Shown here: in pieces, positions 27,173 through 35,111 of the stretch
How positions within the stretch are numbered: position 1 is the first letter of the stretch
Layout: the number at the start of each line of letters is the position of its first letter
Source of the DNA: Cetobacterium sp. 8H
GTDB taxonomy: Bacteria; Fusobacteriota; Fusobacteriia; Fusobacteriales; Fusobacteriaceae
Assembly: GCF_014250675.1 (NCBI RefSeq)
Contig: NZ_JACHTG010000004.1
Location: 372,001 to 436,000 of the forward strand
Length of the DNA: 64,000 nt
Direction of reading: 5' to 3'
Translations under genes and position numbers: made by a program
The notes under the pieces: model-generated
What the model was told of the DNA's origin: nothing
Database searches by the model: none
The model's input: the letters and a program-made list of their open reading frames with translations, nothing else

Positions 27173-27526
27173 CTACTTTAATGAACCAATATTTAAAGAT
27201 GAATTAGATGTTTTAGATGTACCTTGACTTTCAGCACCTGAATCTCTTCCCATAATTTGGCTTTCTACACCTATTATTTTGCCTTGAGTAAATAGATAGT
27301 CCTCTATTTCTCCTCCAAATTCAAGTTGATTTCTACGAATCCATTCAACTATCATAGCTGCATGTTCCATCTCTTCATTTCTGTTGTGCAACATAATCTC
27401 TTTCAATTCAGGATCAACAGACATCTCAGCTCTTTGATTGTAATCATCTACAGCTTGTAATTCCTCTTTTAAACTTTGTATTGCAAAATCTAAATCTGCT
27501 GCCTTTTTACTAATTCCATCCAACAT
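27173..27526 (-). CDS. Encapsulated ferritin-like protein (EncFtn) cargo
   Basis: Ferroxidase that is loaded into the encapsulin shell. The iron ligands Glu22, Glu52 and His55 keep the spacing of characterised EncFtn proteins, within EELQAVDDY and NEEMEHAAM. The C-terminus ends in SSLNIGSLK, a near-perfect encapsulin targeting peptide on a flexible Ser/Thr-rich linker. GGAGGTG seven bases before ATG at 27526 fixes the start (117 aa); the longer frame would start inside the Shine-Dalgarno. First gene of the two-gene operon. Confidence 0.94.
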   Translation of the reverse strand: MLDGISKKAADLDFAIQSLKEELQAVDDYNQRAEMSVDPELKEIMLHNRNEEMEHAAMIVEWIRRNQLEFGGEIEDYLFTQGKIIGVESQIMGRDSGAESQGTSKTSNSSLNIGSLK

Positions 27527-27541
27527 ATAAAGCACCTCCAC

Positions 27542-27801
27542 TTTTTAACTTATCTATTAATGTTTATATTGGCAAAAGCAAGTTTTTCCTTTTTTTTTAT
27601 TTTCCTTTTTTATTATATAAAATATATATCAAATAATATTGTATTCTAAGAAAATTTGGAATATAGATAATTCTTTCTTTAAGTGATATTATTATTTTAT
27701 CAAAAGTGTGTTTAGATTTATTTTTAGGTATGTGGTGTTTAAAATTTCAGCTAATTTATAACTATTTTATTTTAATTTCTGAGAAGTCGGGGGACTGAAC
27801 T
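27542..27801. other. Divergent intergenic region between encapsulated ferritin and sigma gene
   Basis: About 260 bp of very AT-rich DNA carrying the outward promoters of both genes. I cannot assign either promoter firmly. A 15-bp palindrome TTTTATTATATAAAA-like element near 27610 is suggestive of a Fur/PerR-type operator, but such AT palindromes are expected by chance here. Confidence 0.35.
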
Positions 27802-28392
27802 ATGATTGAAAAAGAAGATATTATTTTAGCACAAAATGGAAATGAAGAATCTATCGAAAAAATCATCAGAGAATATCAAGGAACTATTTATAGAAACAAT
27901 AGATCCTTTTTCTTAAAAGGTGGTGACAGCGATGATTTAATGCAAGAGGGATTTATAGGGCTTATAAAAGCTATTAAATCCTACGACGAAACAAGAAATG
28001 CTTGTTTTAGTACTTTTGCTAACTTATGTATTAGACGACAAATGATTACTGCCGTAAAGAATTACAATTCAGATAAGTATAAAAATCTGAATTTAGCTAT
28101 GCAAGGAGACGGTTATTCAAACCACGAAGAAAGTGTAAGGTATAACTCTCCATCACTAGGGTTTTACTCTCCTGAAGATATTTTTTTAGGAAAAGAGTTA
28201 GTTAATCTTTTAACAGATTTTCTTAGTGAAAATTTAAGTGAACTTGAAAAGAAAGTTTTCAAACACCTTTGTCAAGAATACTCTTACATTGAAATAGCTG
28301 AACTTTTAAATGAACCACCAAAAAAAATAGACAACACTATTCAAAGAATTAAGAAAAAAATCTTATTGTACCTAAGTTCTTACACACACTAA
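27802..28392 (+). CDS. Sigma-70 family RNA polymerase sigma factor (SigH-like)
   Basis: Small alternative sigma factor of 196 aa. Region 2 is clear (DDLMQEGFIGLIKAIKSYD, then FSTFANLCIRRQM for -10 recognition). A variable acidic linker leads to region 4 with a helix-turn-helix (YSYIEIAELLNEPPKKIDN). Layout is closest to the Bacillus SigH/Clostridial type; no anti-sigma gene is adjacent. It has its own leader and a terminator. Its regulon is unknown. Confidence 0.87.
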   Translation: MIEKEDIILAQNGNEESIEKIIREYQGTIYRNNRSFFLKGGDSDDLMQEGFIGLIKAIKSYDETRNACFSTFANLCIRRQMITAVKNYNSDKYKNLNLAMQGDGYSNHEESVRYNSPSLGFYSPEDIFLGKELVNLLTDFLSENLSELEKKVFKHLCQEYSYIEIAELLNEPPKKIDNTIQRIKKKILLYLSSYTH

Positions 28393-28401
28393 AATAAAAA
28401 A

Positions 28402-28434
28402 GAGAGATTGAATAAAACAATCTCTCCTTTTTTT
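28402..28434. terminator. Bidirectional terminator (sigma factor / proS)
   Basis: Nine-bp stem GAGAGATTG/CAATCTCTC with 7-nt loop, T run on the right and A run on the left. Confidence 0.85.
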
Positions 28435-28443
28435 ATTTTAAAA

Positions 28444-30153
28444 TTAATATTGCTTCATTAACTCTTTAACTTTAGAAACAACTTCTTCTTTTGAAATTTC
28501 TAATGTTTCATTAGTTCTTCTTATCTTTAACTCAACTATTCCTTCAGCAGCTTTCTTTCCACAAACAACTTTAAACGGATAACCAATTAGATCTCCATCT
28601 TTAAATTTAAATCCAATTCTTTCATCTCTATCATCTAAAGCTACATCAATATTTGATTCTTGGAAAGCCTTGTATAGCTCTTCAGCTAACTGTACTTGAT
28701 CTTCAGCTTTCATATTAGCAGGAATAACTTCTACTACAAATGGAGCTATTGCAGACGGCCAAATGATACCATTCTCATCATTATTTTGCTCTATTGCAGC
28801 TGCCATAGTTCTAGAAACTCCTATTCCGTAACATCCCATTTCCATAACTTGGCTTTTCCCATTAACATCTAAGAAAGTTGCATTTAAAGCCTTTGAATAC
28901 TTATCTCCTAATTTGAAAATGTGTCCACTTTCAATTCCTCTAGCACTAGCTAGTTCTCCTCCACACTTAGGACACTTCTCTCCTACTATAACAGTTCTTA
29001 CATCAGCTACAAATGAAGCTTCATAATCTCTACCATAGTTTACATTAACAAAGTGTGTATCTAATTTGTTTCCACCAGCAGTGTGGTTAGAAATTCCTAC
29101 AATACTCTTATCTGCAATAATCTTAACTTTTGATAAATCTGTTCCTACTGGTCCGATGAATCCTTTAACAAGTCCTAAATCCTCTAACTCATTATCAGTT
29201 AACATAACTACATCTATTGTATCTATTATATTTTTTAATTTAACTTCATTTACTTCAAAGTCTCCTCTTATAAGAACCATGTAAACCTCATCAGTTACAA
29301 CATCTTTATACATCATAGCTTTAACTGTCTGCTCAACTGGTACATTTAAGAATTCAACTACATCAACTATTTTAGAAACATTAGGAGTATCTACTAACTC
29401 TTTTTCTAACATCTCCACCTTTGGTAAATCTGTTATTACACTTGTTGCAGTCTCTACGTTTGCAGCGTAATCACATGATGTACAGTATATGATTTCGTCC
29501 TCTCCAGACTCTGCCAGTACATGGAACTCTTGAGAACCGCTTCCTCCGATAGCTCCAGAGTCAGCTTCAACAGCTCTGAATTTAAGTCCACATCTTTCAA
29601 AAACTCTTGTGTAAGCTGCTTTCATATTTTCAAACTCGTCATCTAGAGATTCTCTATTTGCATGGAATGAGTAAGCATCTTTCATAAGAAACTCTCTTCC
29701 TCTCATAAGTCCAAATCTTGGTCTTCTTTCATCTCTAAATTTAGTTTGAATTTGATATAAACTTAAAGGTAATGATTTATAAGATGAAATATCATTTCTT
29801 ATAATATCTGTTATAACCTCTTCATGAGTTGGTCCTAATGCGAACTCTCTTGAATGTCTGTCTTGAATTCTCATCATTTCAGCACCCATTACATCCCATC
29901 TTCCACTCTCTTTCCAAAGCTCAGCTGGTTGTAGAACTGGCATGAAAATCTCTTGTGATCCTGCTCTATCCATCTCTTCTCTAACAATTCCTTCAACCTT
30001 TTTTAAAGCTTTAAGACCTAAAGGAAGATAAGTATATACTCCACTTGCCAATCTTTTGATCATACCAGATCTAAGTAATAATTTGTGACTTATTACTTCT
30101 GCCTCTTTAGGAGTTTCCTTAAGAGTTTTAACATAATATTTACTTAATCTCAT
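28444..30153 (-). CDS. proS: Prolyl-tRNA synthetase
   Basis: Class II synthetase charging tRNA-Pro. Motif 2 (TKFRDERRPRFGLMRGREF) is present. The long insertion between motifs 2 and 3 is the bacterial editing domain that clears Ala-tRNA-Pro. Length 569 aa. GGAGG six bases before the ATG at 30153 sets the start; an upstream GTG overlaps the Shine-Dalgarno. A tRNA-Pro(UGG) gene lies at 41.25 kb. No T-box is seen in the short leader. Confidence 0.97.
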   Translation of the reverse strand: MRLSKYYVKTLKETPKEAEVISHKLLLRSGMIKRLASGVYTYLPLGLKALKKVEGIVREEMDRAGSQEIFMPVLQPAELWKESGRWDVMGAEMMRIQDRHSREFALGPTHEEVITDIIRNDISSYKSLPLSLYQIQTKFRDERRPRFGLMRGREFLMKDAYSFHANRESLDDEFENMKAAYTRVFERCGLKFRAVEADSGAIGGSGSQEFHVLAESGEDEIIYCTSCDYAANVETATSVITDLPKVEMLEKELVDTPNVSKIVDVVEFLNVPVEQTVKAMMYKDVVTDEVYMVLIRGDFEVNEVKLKNIIDTIDVVMLTDNELEDLGLVKGFIGPVGTDLSKVKIIADKSIVGISNHTAGGNKLDTHFVNVNYGRDYEASFVADVRTVIVGEKCPKCGGELASARGIESGHIFKLGDKYSKALNATFLDVNGKSQVMEMGCYGIGVSRTMAAAIEQNNDENGIIWPSAIAPFVVEVIPANMKAEDQVQLAEELYKAFQESNIDVALDDRDERIGFKFKDGDLIGYPFKVVCGKKAAEGIVELKIRRTNETLEISKEEVVSKVKELMKQY

Positions 30154-30186
30154 TTTTTCCTCCACTTCAATTTAATTTTACCTCAT

Positions 30187-30195
30187 ATTTTATCA
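30187..30195 (-). promoter_or_regulatory. Extended -10 promoter of proS
   Basis: TGATAAAAT immediately downstream of recG. A clear -35 is not visible. Confidence 0.5.
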
Positions 30196-30204
30196 TAACT
30201 TCTT

Positions 30205-32256
30205 TTAAGAGGTCAAACTTTTGTTAAACTTTTCCTCTATATCCCATTCTAAAATATTATTTTTTATTTTCCCATTATGAGTTTTTAAATATTCTACACA
30301 AATATCTTTAACTAAACGAATCGTTTTTACATCATGAACTATATCAACGAATTTAAGGTCACTCAATCCACTTTGCTTTACACCGAAAATTTCCCCTGCC
30401 TTACGAAGTTTTAAATCCTCTTCAGCAATTTTAAACCCATCCTCCGTACTTTCTAAAACTTTAAGTCTTGCACCAGAACTATCATTTTCAGTTGTCGAAA
30501 TTAAAAAGCAATATGACTGATGCTCGCCTCTTCCTACCCTTCCCCTCAGTTGATGAAGAGTTGAAAGACCAAAACGTTCAGAGTTTGTTATCACCATAAC
30601 ACTTGAGTTTGGAACGTTCACTCCCACTTCTATTACGAGTGTTGAAACCAGTATATCCAATTGATGAGCTTTAAAAAGATGCATAACTTCATCTTTTTCT
30701 TTATTTTTCATTCTTCCATGTAAAATTCCTACTCTATAATTTGGCAATTTACTCATAACTTCACTATATAATTCCTCTGTAGATTTTGCTGATAATTTTT
30801 CGCTCTCATCTATAAGGGATGCCACAAAATATGCTTGTCTTCCCTCTTTTAATTTTTTATCTATAAAATTATACATTTTATCTTCATCCTCATTTGAAGA
30901 TATCCACTTTGTTTTTATAGGTTTTCGTCCCGGAGGAAGCTCATCTATTATAGCTACATCTAAATCTCCATAGATACTAAGTGCTAAAGATCTTGGAATA
31001 GGAGTTGCACTCATTACAATTAAATTTGCTAAAACCCCTTTATCCCTAAGTCTTTTTCTTTGAAGCACACCAAAACGATGCTGCTCATCAATAACAATCA
31101 ATCCTAACTTATTAAACTCAACACTATCCTCTATAATAGCGTGTGTTCCTATAACTATTTTAATTTCACCTGAAGCTAAATCTTTTAAAAGTTCTGTTCT
31201 TTTCTTTCCTTTTACGCTTCCTGTTAAAAGTTCTACTCTCACACCTAATTTTTCTAAAGTTTCATATATTGAAAGATAGTGTTGAGTTGCAAGTATCTCT
31301 GTAGGGGCCATCATAACACCTTGATATCCATTCTCTACCATATATAAAAGAAGAAGTACCGCAACTATAGTTTTTCCACTTCCAACATCTCCTTGAATCA
31401 AGTAATTTATAAGCTTTCCATCATTTAATCCCTTATATATCTCTGTTATAACTTTTTTTTGTGCTGTAGTCAGATCAAAAGGTAGTGAACCTACAAATTT
31501 TGACACAAGTTTTTTATGACCTTGCAAAGAATATGCTCCTCTATTTGATAGATCTATTTCAAATCTTTTCTGTAGAATTCCCATCTCTAAAACAAGCAAC
31601 TCTTCTATAGCAAACCTTCTTTTAGCTTCCTCTAACATCCTAGGATTACTTGGAAAATGTATCTCTTTCAAAGCTTCTTCTCTTCCAATAATTTTGTATT
31701 TCTCCATAATCTCTCTGGGAATATTTTCCTGGAATGAACCACCATACTCCTGCATAGCAGATTTTATTATCCTTCTCAAAGTATTTTGGTTCATCTCTTT
31801 AATAGAGCTATATATAGGTAATATCTCACCACTATTTTGTTGACCTTTATAGAGTTTAAATTCTGGATTTACCATCTGAAATGTATAACCTCTTTTTACA
31901 TTTCCTATAAATATATACTCTTCACCTATTTCTAAACTTTTTCTTAAATATGGTCTTTGGAACCAAACAACTTCAAGCATCCCTGTTCCATCATTGACTG
32001 TTGCTTTTACCATCTTTAGTCCCGTTCTTGTTGGAGGAGCTGTGACACTCATTATATTTGCTTTCAATACAACGTATTCATCACCTCTTAGTTCTCCTAT
32101 CTTTTTTAAATTTGTTCTATCATCATAGGCTCTCGGGAAGTAATAGATTAAATCATATAAACTAGTTATTCCTAATTTTCTTAACTTAGCATATGTTGAT
32201 GCTGCAACGCCTTTTATATTAAAAATTTCTATATCTTTATAAATATCTTTATACAT
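30205..32256 (-). CDS. recG: ATP-dependent DNA helicase RecG
   Basis: Branch-migration helicase that reverses stalled forks and processes Holliday junctions. N-terminal OB-fold wedge domain (about 55-150), Walker A GDVGSGKT, DEQH box, and SATPIPRSLA motif III, then GRVGRGEHQSYCFL motif VI. Length 683 aa is typical. Confidence 0.97.
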   Translation of the reverse strand: MYKDIYKDIEIFNIKGVAASTYAKLRKLGITSLYDLIYYFPRAYDDRTNLKKIGELRGDEYVVLKANIMSVTAPPTRTGLKMVKATVNDGTGMLEVVWFQRPYLRKSLEIGEEYIFIGNVKRGYTFQMVNPEFKLYKGQQNSGEILPIYSSIKEMNQNTLRRIIKSAMQEYGGSFQENIPREIMEKYKIIGREEALKEIHFPSNPRMLEEAKRRFAIEELLVLEMGILQKRFEIDLSNRGAYSLQGHKKLVSKFVGSLPFDLTTAQKKVITEIYKGLNDGKLINYLIQGDVGSGKTIVAVLLLLYMVENGYQGVMMAPTEILATQHYLSIYETLEKLGVRVELLTGSVKGKKRTELLKDLASGEIKIVIGTHAIIEDSVEFNKLGLIVIDEQHRFGVLQRKRLRDKGVLANLIVMSATPIPRSLALSIYGDLDVAIIDELPPGRKPIKTKWISSNEDEDKMYNFIDKKLKEGRQAYFVASLIDESEKLSAKSTEELYSEVMSKLPNYRVGILHGRMKNKEKDEVMHLFKAHQLDILVSTLVIEVGVNVPNSSVMVITNSERFGLSTLHQLRGRVGRGEHQSYCFLISTTENDSSGARLKVLESTEDGFKIAEEDLKLRKAGEIFGVKQSGLSDLKFVDIVHDVKTIRLVKDICVEYLKTHNGKIKNNILEWDIEEKFNKSLTS

Positions 32257-32282
32257 CCGATTCCACCTTTCATTTTTTATTT

Positions 32283-32291
32283 ATTATATCA
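32283..32291 (-). promoter_or_regulatory. Extended -10 promoter of recG
   Basis: TGATATAAT on the minus strand, back-to-back with the rightward promoter of the riboswitch unit. Confidence 0.55.
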
Positions 32292-32301
32292 TATTTTTTT
32301 G

Positions 32302-32330
32302 TTGACATTCTCCTCTTTTTAATATATTAT
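32302..32330 (+). promoter_or_regulatory. Promoter of the GEMM riboswitch transcript
   Basis: TTGACA, 17-bp spacer, TATTAT. Predicted start about 32337, at the very beginning of the aptamer. Confidence 0.75.
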
Positions 32331-32340
32331 TATTGTATAA

Positions 32341-32412
32341 ATCACATATGGCAAAGTAGAGGAAACTCTATGACGCAAAGCTATAGGGTCTTTAAAATGA
32401 CAGCCAGCTGCA
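32341..32412 (+). ncRNA. GEMM-I riboswitch aptamer (c-di-GMP-I class)
   Basis: Carries the conserved GEMM core in order: GGCAAAG, helix P2 with a GAAA tetraloop (GTAGAG-GAAA-CTCTAT), the invariant GACGCAAAGC, then P3 with GGGTCT and ATGACAGCCAGC. These match the c-di-GMP-I class; a cGAMP-sensing GEMM-Ib variant is not excluded. The 3' arm overlaps the 5' arm of the following terminator, so folding of the aptamer should block termination (ON switch). Ligand and direction are inference. Confidence 0.87.
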
Positions 32413-32450
32413 CTTACTTTTTTTTGAAGTAGTTGCAGCTGGCTTTTTTA
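32402..32450 (+). terminator. Expression-platform terminator of the GEMM riboswitch
   Basis: Eleven-bp perfect outer stem AGCCAGCTGCA/TGCAGCTGGCT with a partly paired loop, then T6. The left arm is shared with the aptamer 3' side. Confidence 0.85.
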
Positions 32451-32511
32451 CTTGTATTCAAAAAATTTAATTATATATAAAAATTCTTAAAAATCAGGGG
32501 AGGAAAAAATT

Positions 32512-32961
32512 ATGAAAAAACTAATTACACTTTTATCTTTAACTATGGCTATGACAGCTTTTGGAGCACCTCAAGGAAATACTGAAAAAACTGGGGATAT
32601 GAAGATTACAGCTACAGTTATCACACCTTTAACAGTTGTAGCTCAACCTATGCAATTCAACAAAATTATTAAAGGAACTACTACTCCTGTTACTGCTACT
32701 GCTACTGCTAACTTTTCTATTACAGGGGAACAGGGTGAAACTGTAACTGTTACTATTCCTAACACAGTAACTTTAATTAATAAAGCCAACAATCAAAATC
32801 AACTAGCTGTTGCCATTAGTGGAACTACTGGTGAGCCTACAGCTATGAACTTAGAAACTAGTACAATTAGCATCCCTGTAACTGGGACAATTACAACAAA
32901 CAGCTCTACTGCTACTGGAGAATACGAAGGAAATTTAACAGCTAGAGTTACATATAACTAA
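32512..32961 (+). CDS. Secreted DUF4402-like protein 1
   Basis: Exported 149-aa protein with a signal peptide (residues 1-19, ending AFGAP). The mature part is rich in Thr/Val/Ala and beta-strands. It has the DUF4402-like layout: an opening ITATVITPLTVV, a FNKIIKGTT segment, an FSITGEQGETVTVTIP core, and a closing GEYEGNLTARVTYN strand. Such proteins are fimbrial-subunit-like or surface proteins. It has no Cys. Strong GGGGAGG Shine-Dalgarno. It is directly controlled by the upstream GEMM riboswitch. Role in adhesion or matrix is inference. Confidence 0.8.
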   Translation: MKKLITLLSLTMAMTAFGAPQGNTEKTGDMKITATVITPLTVVAQPMQFNKIIKGTTTPVTATATANFSITGEQGETVTVTIPNTVTLINKANNQNQLAVAISGTTGEPTAMNLETSTISIPVTGTITTNSSTATGEYEGNLTARVTYN

Positions 32962-32983
32962 TTCTTACTAAATATTGATAACA

Positions 32984-33016
32984 AAAGCTGAGAACACAAT
33001 TCTCAGCTTTTTTAAA
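32984..33016 (+). terminator. Attenuator between the two DUF4402-like genes
   Basis: Eleven-bp stem AAAGCTGAGAA/TTCTCAGCTTT with 5-nt loop, then T tract. The second gene has no visible promoter, so partial readthrough probably sets a lower level for it. Confidence 0.75.
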
Positions 33017-33049
33017 TCTTTTAAAACAAATCAAAAGGGGGAGAAATTT

Positions 33050-33514
33050 ATGAAAAATAAAATTCTTATTTTAGCTATACTTTCATCTTTAATATCATTT
33101 TCTAAAGATATCAACACTTCTAACCACGATATGAACATTACTGCTCAAGTTATAAAACCTTTAGCTATTACAAATAGTGGTGATATAAACTTTGGTAAAG
33201 TTATTCAAGGAACTACTGCTACTGCTGCTGACAATCATTTTTTAATCTCTGGAGAACCAAAACAAAATATTAAAATCGATATCAATGGTAGTAATATGAA
33301 TTCTTTTAGTAAAACAGTGACATTAACCCATGATAAACTAAAAACTAAAACTTTAGATGTTAAGTTAACTAATGTTAGTCACGATGGTAACGATACTAAA
33401 CTTGATGAAGATGGAAAGTTTAAATACAAATTTGATGCATCAGTATCACCAACTACTTTAACAGAACCTGGACTTTATAGTGGTATTCTTTCTGTCAAAG
33501 TTACTTTCAATTAA
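33050..33514 (+). CDS. Secreted DUF4402-like protein 2
   Basis: Exported 154-aa paralogue. Signal peptide about 1-18 (ISFSK end). It shares with protein 1 the opening NITAQVIKPLAI, INFGKVIQGTTAT, FLISGEPKQNIKI and a closing GLYSGILSVKVTFN strand. The start at 33050 is chosen because GGGGGAGA lies just upstream and the signal peptide then begins correctly; the frame is open 75 bp more. Same operon as protein 1, after an attenuator. Function unknown. Confidence 0.8.
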   Translation: MKNKILILAILSSLISFSKDINTSNHDMNITAQVIKPLAITNSGDINFGKVIQGTTATAADNHFLISGEPKQNIKIDINGSNMNSFSKTVTLTHDKLKTKTLDVKLTNVSHDGNDTKLDEDGKFKYKFDASVSPTTLTEPGLYSGILSVKVTFN

Positions 33515-33522
33515 ATATAACT

Positions 33523-33567
33523 AAAAAAAGACTGTTTTATCACATGATGATAAAACAGTCTTTTTTT
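33523..33567. terminator. Bidirectional terminator (DUF4402 unit / NCS2 permease)
   Basis: Thirteen-bp stem with core GACTGTTTTATCA and its complement, 5-nt loop, A run on the left and T run on the right. Confidence 0.85.
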
Positions 33568-33571
33568 AATT

Positions 33572-34921
33572 TTAAGCTATCTCTTTACTCAACTCTTTTG
33601 AAATATTTTTCAGATCTATTTCAACATCATCCTTCTTAGGTAAAATTAGATTTAGTAATACTGCAATTGTTCCCGCAACAACGAATCCTGAATCAGTAAA
33701 TACATATCTAATATTTTCTGGGAATGCCTCTATCACTGCTGGCACTAAACCTACCCCGTACCCTAATCCTAAAGAAACCGCTAATATTACAGCATTACGC
33801 CCCTCTAAAGGCTCTTGATTTATTAAGTTTATCCCACTTATAGCTATCATCGAAAAAATCATAACTAAACTTCCTCCTATAACACTTTGAGGAACTAAAG
33901 TAAATGCTGCTGCAACTTTTGGAATAAACGCACTCGCTACTAAAAACATAGCTCCTATACCTACTACAAATCTACTCATAACCCCTGTCATTGCAATTAT
34001 TCCTGTATTTTGACTAAATGATGTTGTCGGCAGCACAGAGAACATTGTTGCAAAAGCACTTCCAACTCCATCACTTATAATTCCACCTTTAAGCTCTTTA
34101 TCCTCTAATTGTCTACCAGCTCCACCTACAGTTATTCCCGACATATCTCCCATAGTTTCTATCGCTGAAACTATAAACATCAATATCATAGGTATTATCG
34201 CTTCTAAATGGAAGCTATATCCAAAACTAAATGGCTTTGGAATACTTATATAATCTGCATTTAAAAGTGGAGCAACATCTATTTTCCCCATGAAAAAGGC
34301 AATTATTGTTCCCACTATTGTTCCTATAAAAATAGCTCCTGAACTTGTAATTCCTTTAGTAAACTCTTTAAAAAATATAACAACTGCTAAAACTAATGTT
34401 CCCAAAATAAGATTTTCTGTCGATGCAAAGTCTGGAGCTCCAAATCCTCCAGCAAAACTATTTATTCCAACTGGTAAAAGATAAAGACCTATAGCTAATA
34501 TAACAGTTCCTGTTACAATTGGTGGGAAAAACTTTCTAATTTTTTTCATATGAAATCCTAAAAAAGCTTCAAAGATACCACCTATAAGAGCAGCTCCTAA
34601 AACCCCTTCATACCCAAACTTACTAGCTATAGAAATCGCTACTGGAGCAAAAGAAAAGTTTGTTCCAACAACAACTGGTAATTTTGCACCCATAGGTCCT
34701 AAAGTATAAACTTGAACAAGAGTGTTTAAACCTGCAACAAGTATAGTTGCTTGTATAAGATTGATCTTCATATCTTGAGCAAATCCAAGTACATTCGCCA
34801 CTATTATTATCGGTGTGATATTCCCCATAAACATCGCCATTATATGTTGTAAACCTAAAGGTATTGCTTTCCCTAACTCTGGTACTCCATTTAAATAATA
34901 AGGTGATCTGTTCTTTTGCAT
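33572..34921 (-). CDS. NCS2-family purine permease
   Basis: Membrane symporter of the nucleobase:cation symporter-2 family, 449 aa with about 14 hydrophobic segments. The opening GLQHIMAMFMGNITP and VVGTNFSFAPVA are family landmarks (the xanthine/uracil permease signature region). A guanine-type riboswitch in its leader indicates a purine substrate (guanine, hypoxanthine or xanthine) rather than uracil. GGAGG eleven bases before the ATG at 34921 decides the start; the frame is open 54 bp more. Confidence 0.92.
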   Translation of the reverse strand: MQKNRSPYYLNGVPELGKAIPLGLQHIMAMFMGNITPIIIVANVLGFAQDMKINLIQATILVAGLNTLVQVYTLGPMGAKLPVVVGTNFSFAPVAISIASKFGYEGVLGAALIGGIFEAFLGFHMKKIRKFFPPIVTGTVILAIGLYLLPVGINSFAGGFGAPDFASTENLILGTLVLAVVIFFKEFTKGITSSGAIFIGTIVGTIIAFFMGKIDVAPLLNADYISIPKPFSFGYSFHLEAIIPMILMFIVSAIETMGDMSGITVGGAGRQLEDKELKGGIISDGVGSAFATMFSVLPTTSFSQNTGIIAMTGVMSRFVVGIGAMFLVASAFIPKVAAAFTLVPQSVIGGSLVMIFSMIAISGINLINQEPLEGRNAVILAVSLGLGYGVGLVPAVIEAFPENIRYVFTDSGFVVAGTIAVLLNLILPKKDDVEIDLKNISKELSKEIA

Positions 34922-34954
34922 TTTAAAATTTCCTCCATTGTTTTTTATTTTTTT

Positions 34955-35100
34955 ATAAAAAAAGCGTAGACTCATGGATAGAATCTACGCTTAAAAAACA
35001 TATTTTTGAGTATGTTTAAAATGCTATTCTACCCATAGCGTCTTCATTTACGGTGAAGACGTAGAAACTATTGGACCATATTTCCAAAAATATATGAGTA
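34955..35100 (-). ncRNA. Guanine-class purine riboswitch with terminator
   Basis: Aptamer at 35030-35100: P1 pairs TACTCATA with TATGGGTA. The junctions contain ATATGGTCC, GTTTCTACG and ACCGTAAAT, and the 3' junction reads GCTATGGG. The C preceding TATGGG is the specificity base of guanine rather than adenine riboswitches. A terminator AAGCGTAGA/TCTACGCTT with U7 follows (34962-34992), so purine should repress. It begins 12 bp after the yebC stop. Confidence 0.93.
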
Positions 35101-35111
35101 TGCTTATTTTT

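Noticed and set aside
26364-27526. Possible prophage remnant because encapsulin has the phage HK97 fold
   Set aside because: No portal, terminase, tail or integrase genes nearby, and the adjacent ferritin carries a cargo-loading peptide, so it is a cellular encapsulin.
27600-27625. AT-only palindrome in the ferritin-sigma gap as a Fur/PerR box
   Set aside because: It consists solely of A and T in a region with very high AT content, so chance occurrence is likely; kept only as a remark on the intergenic region.
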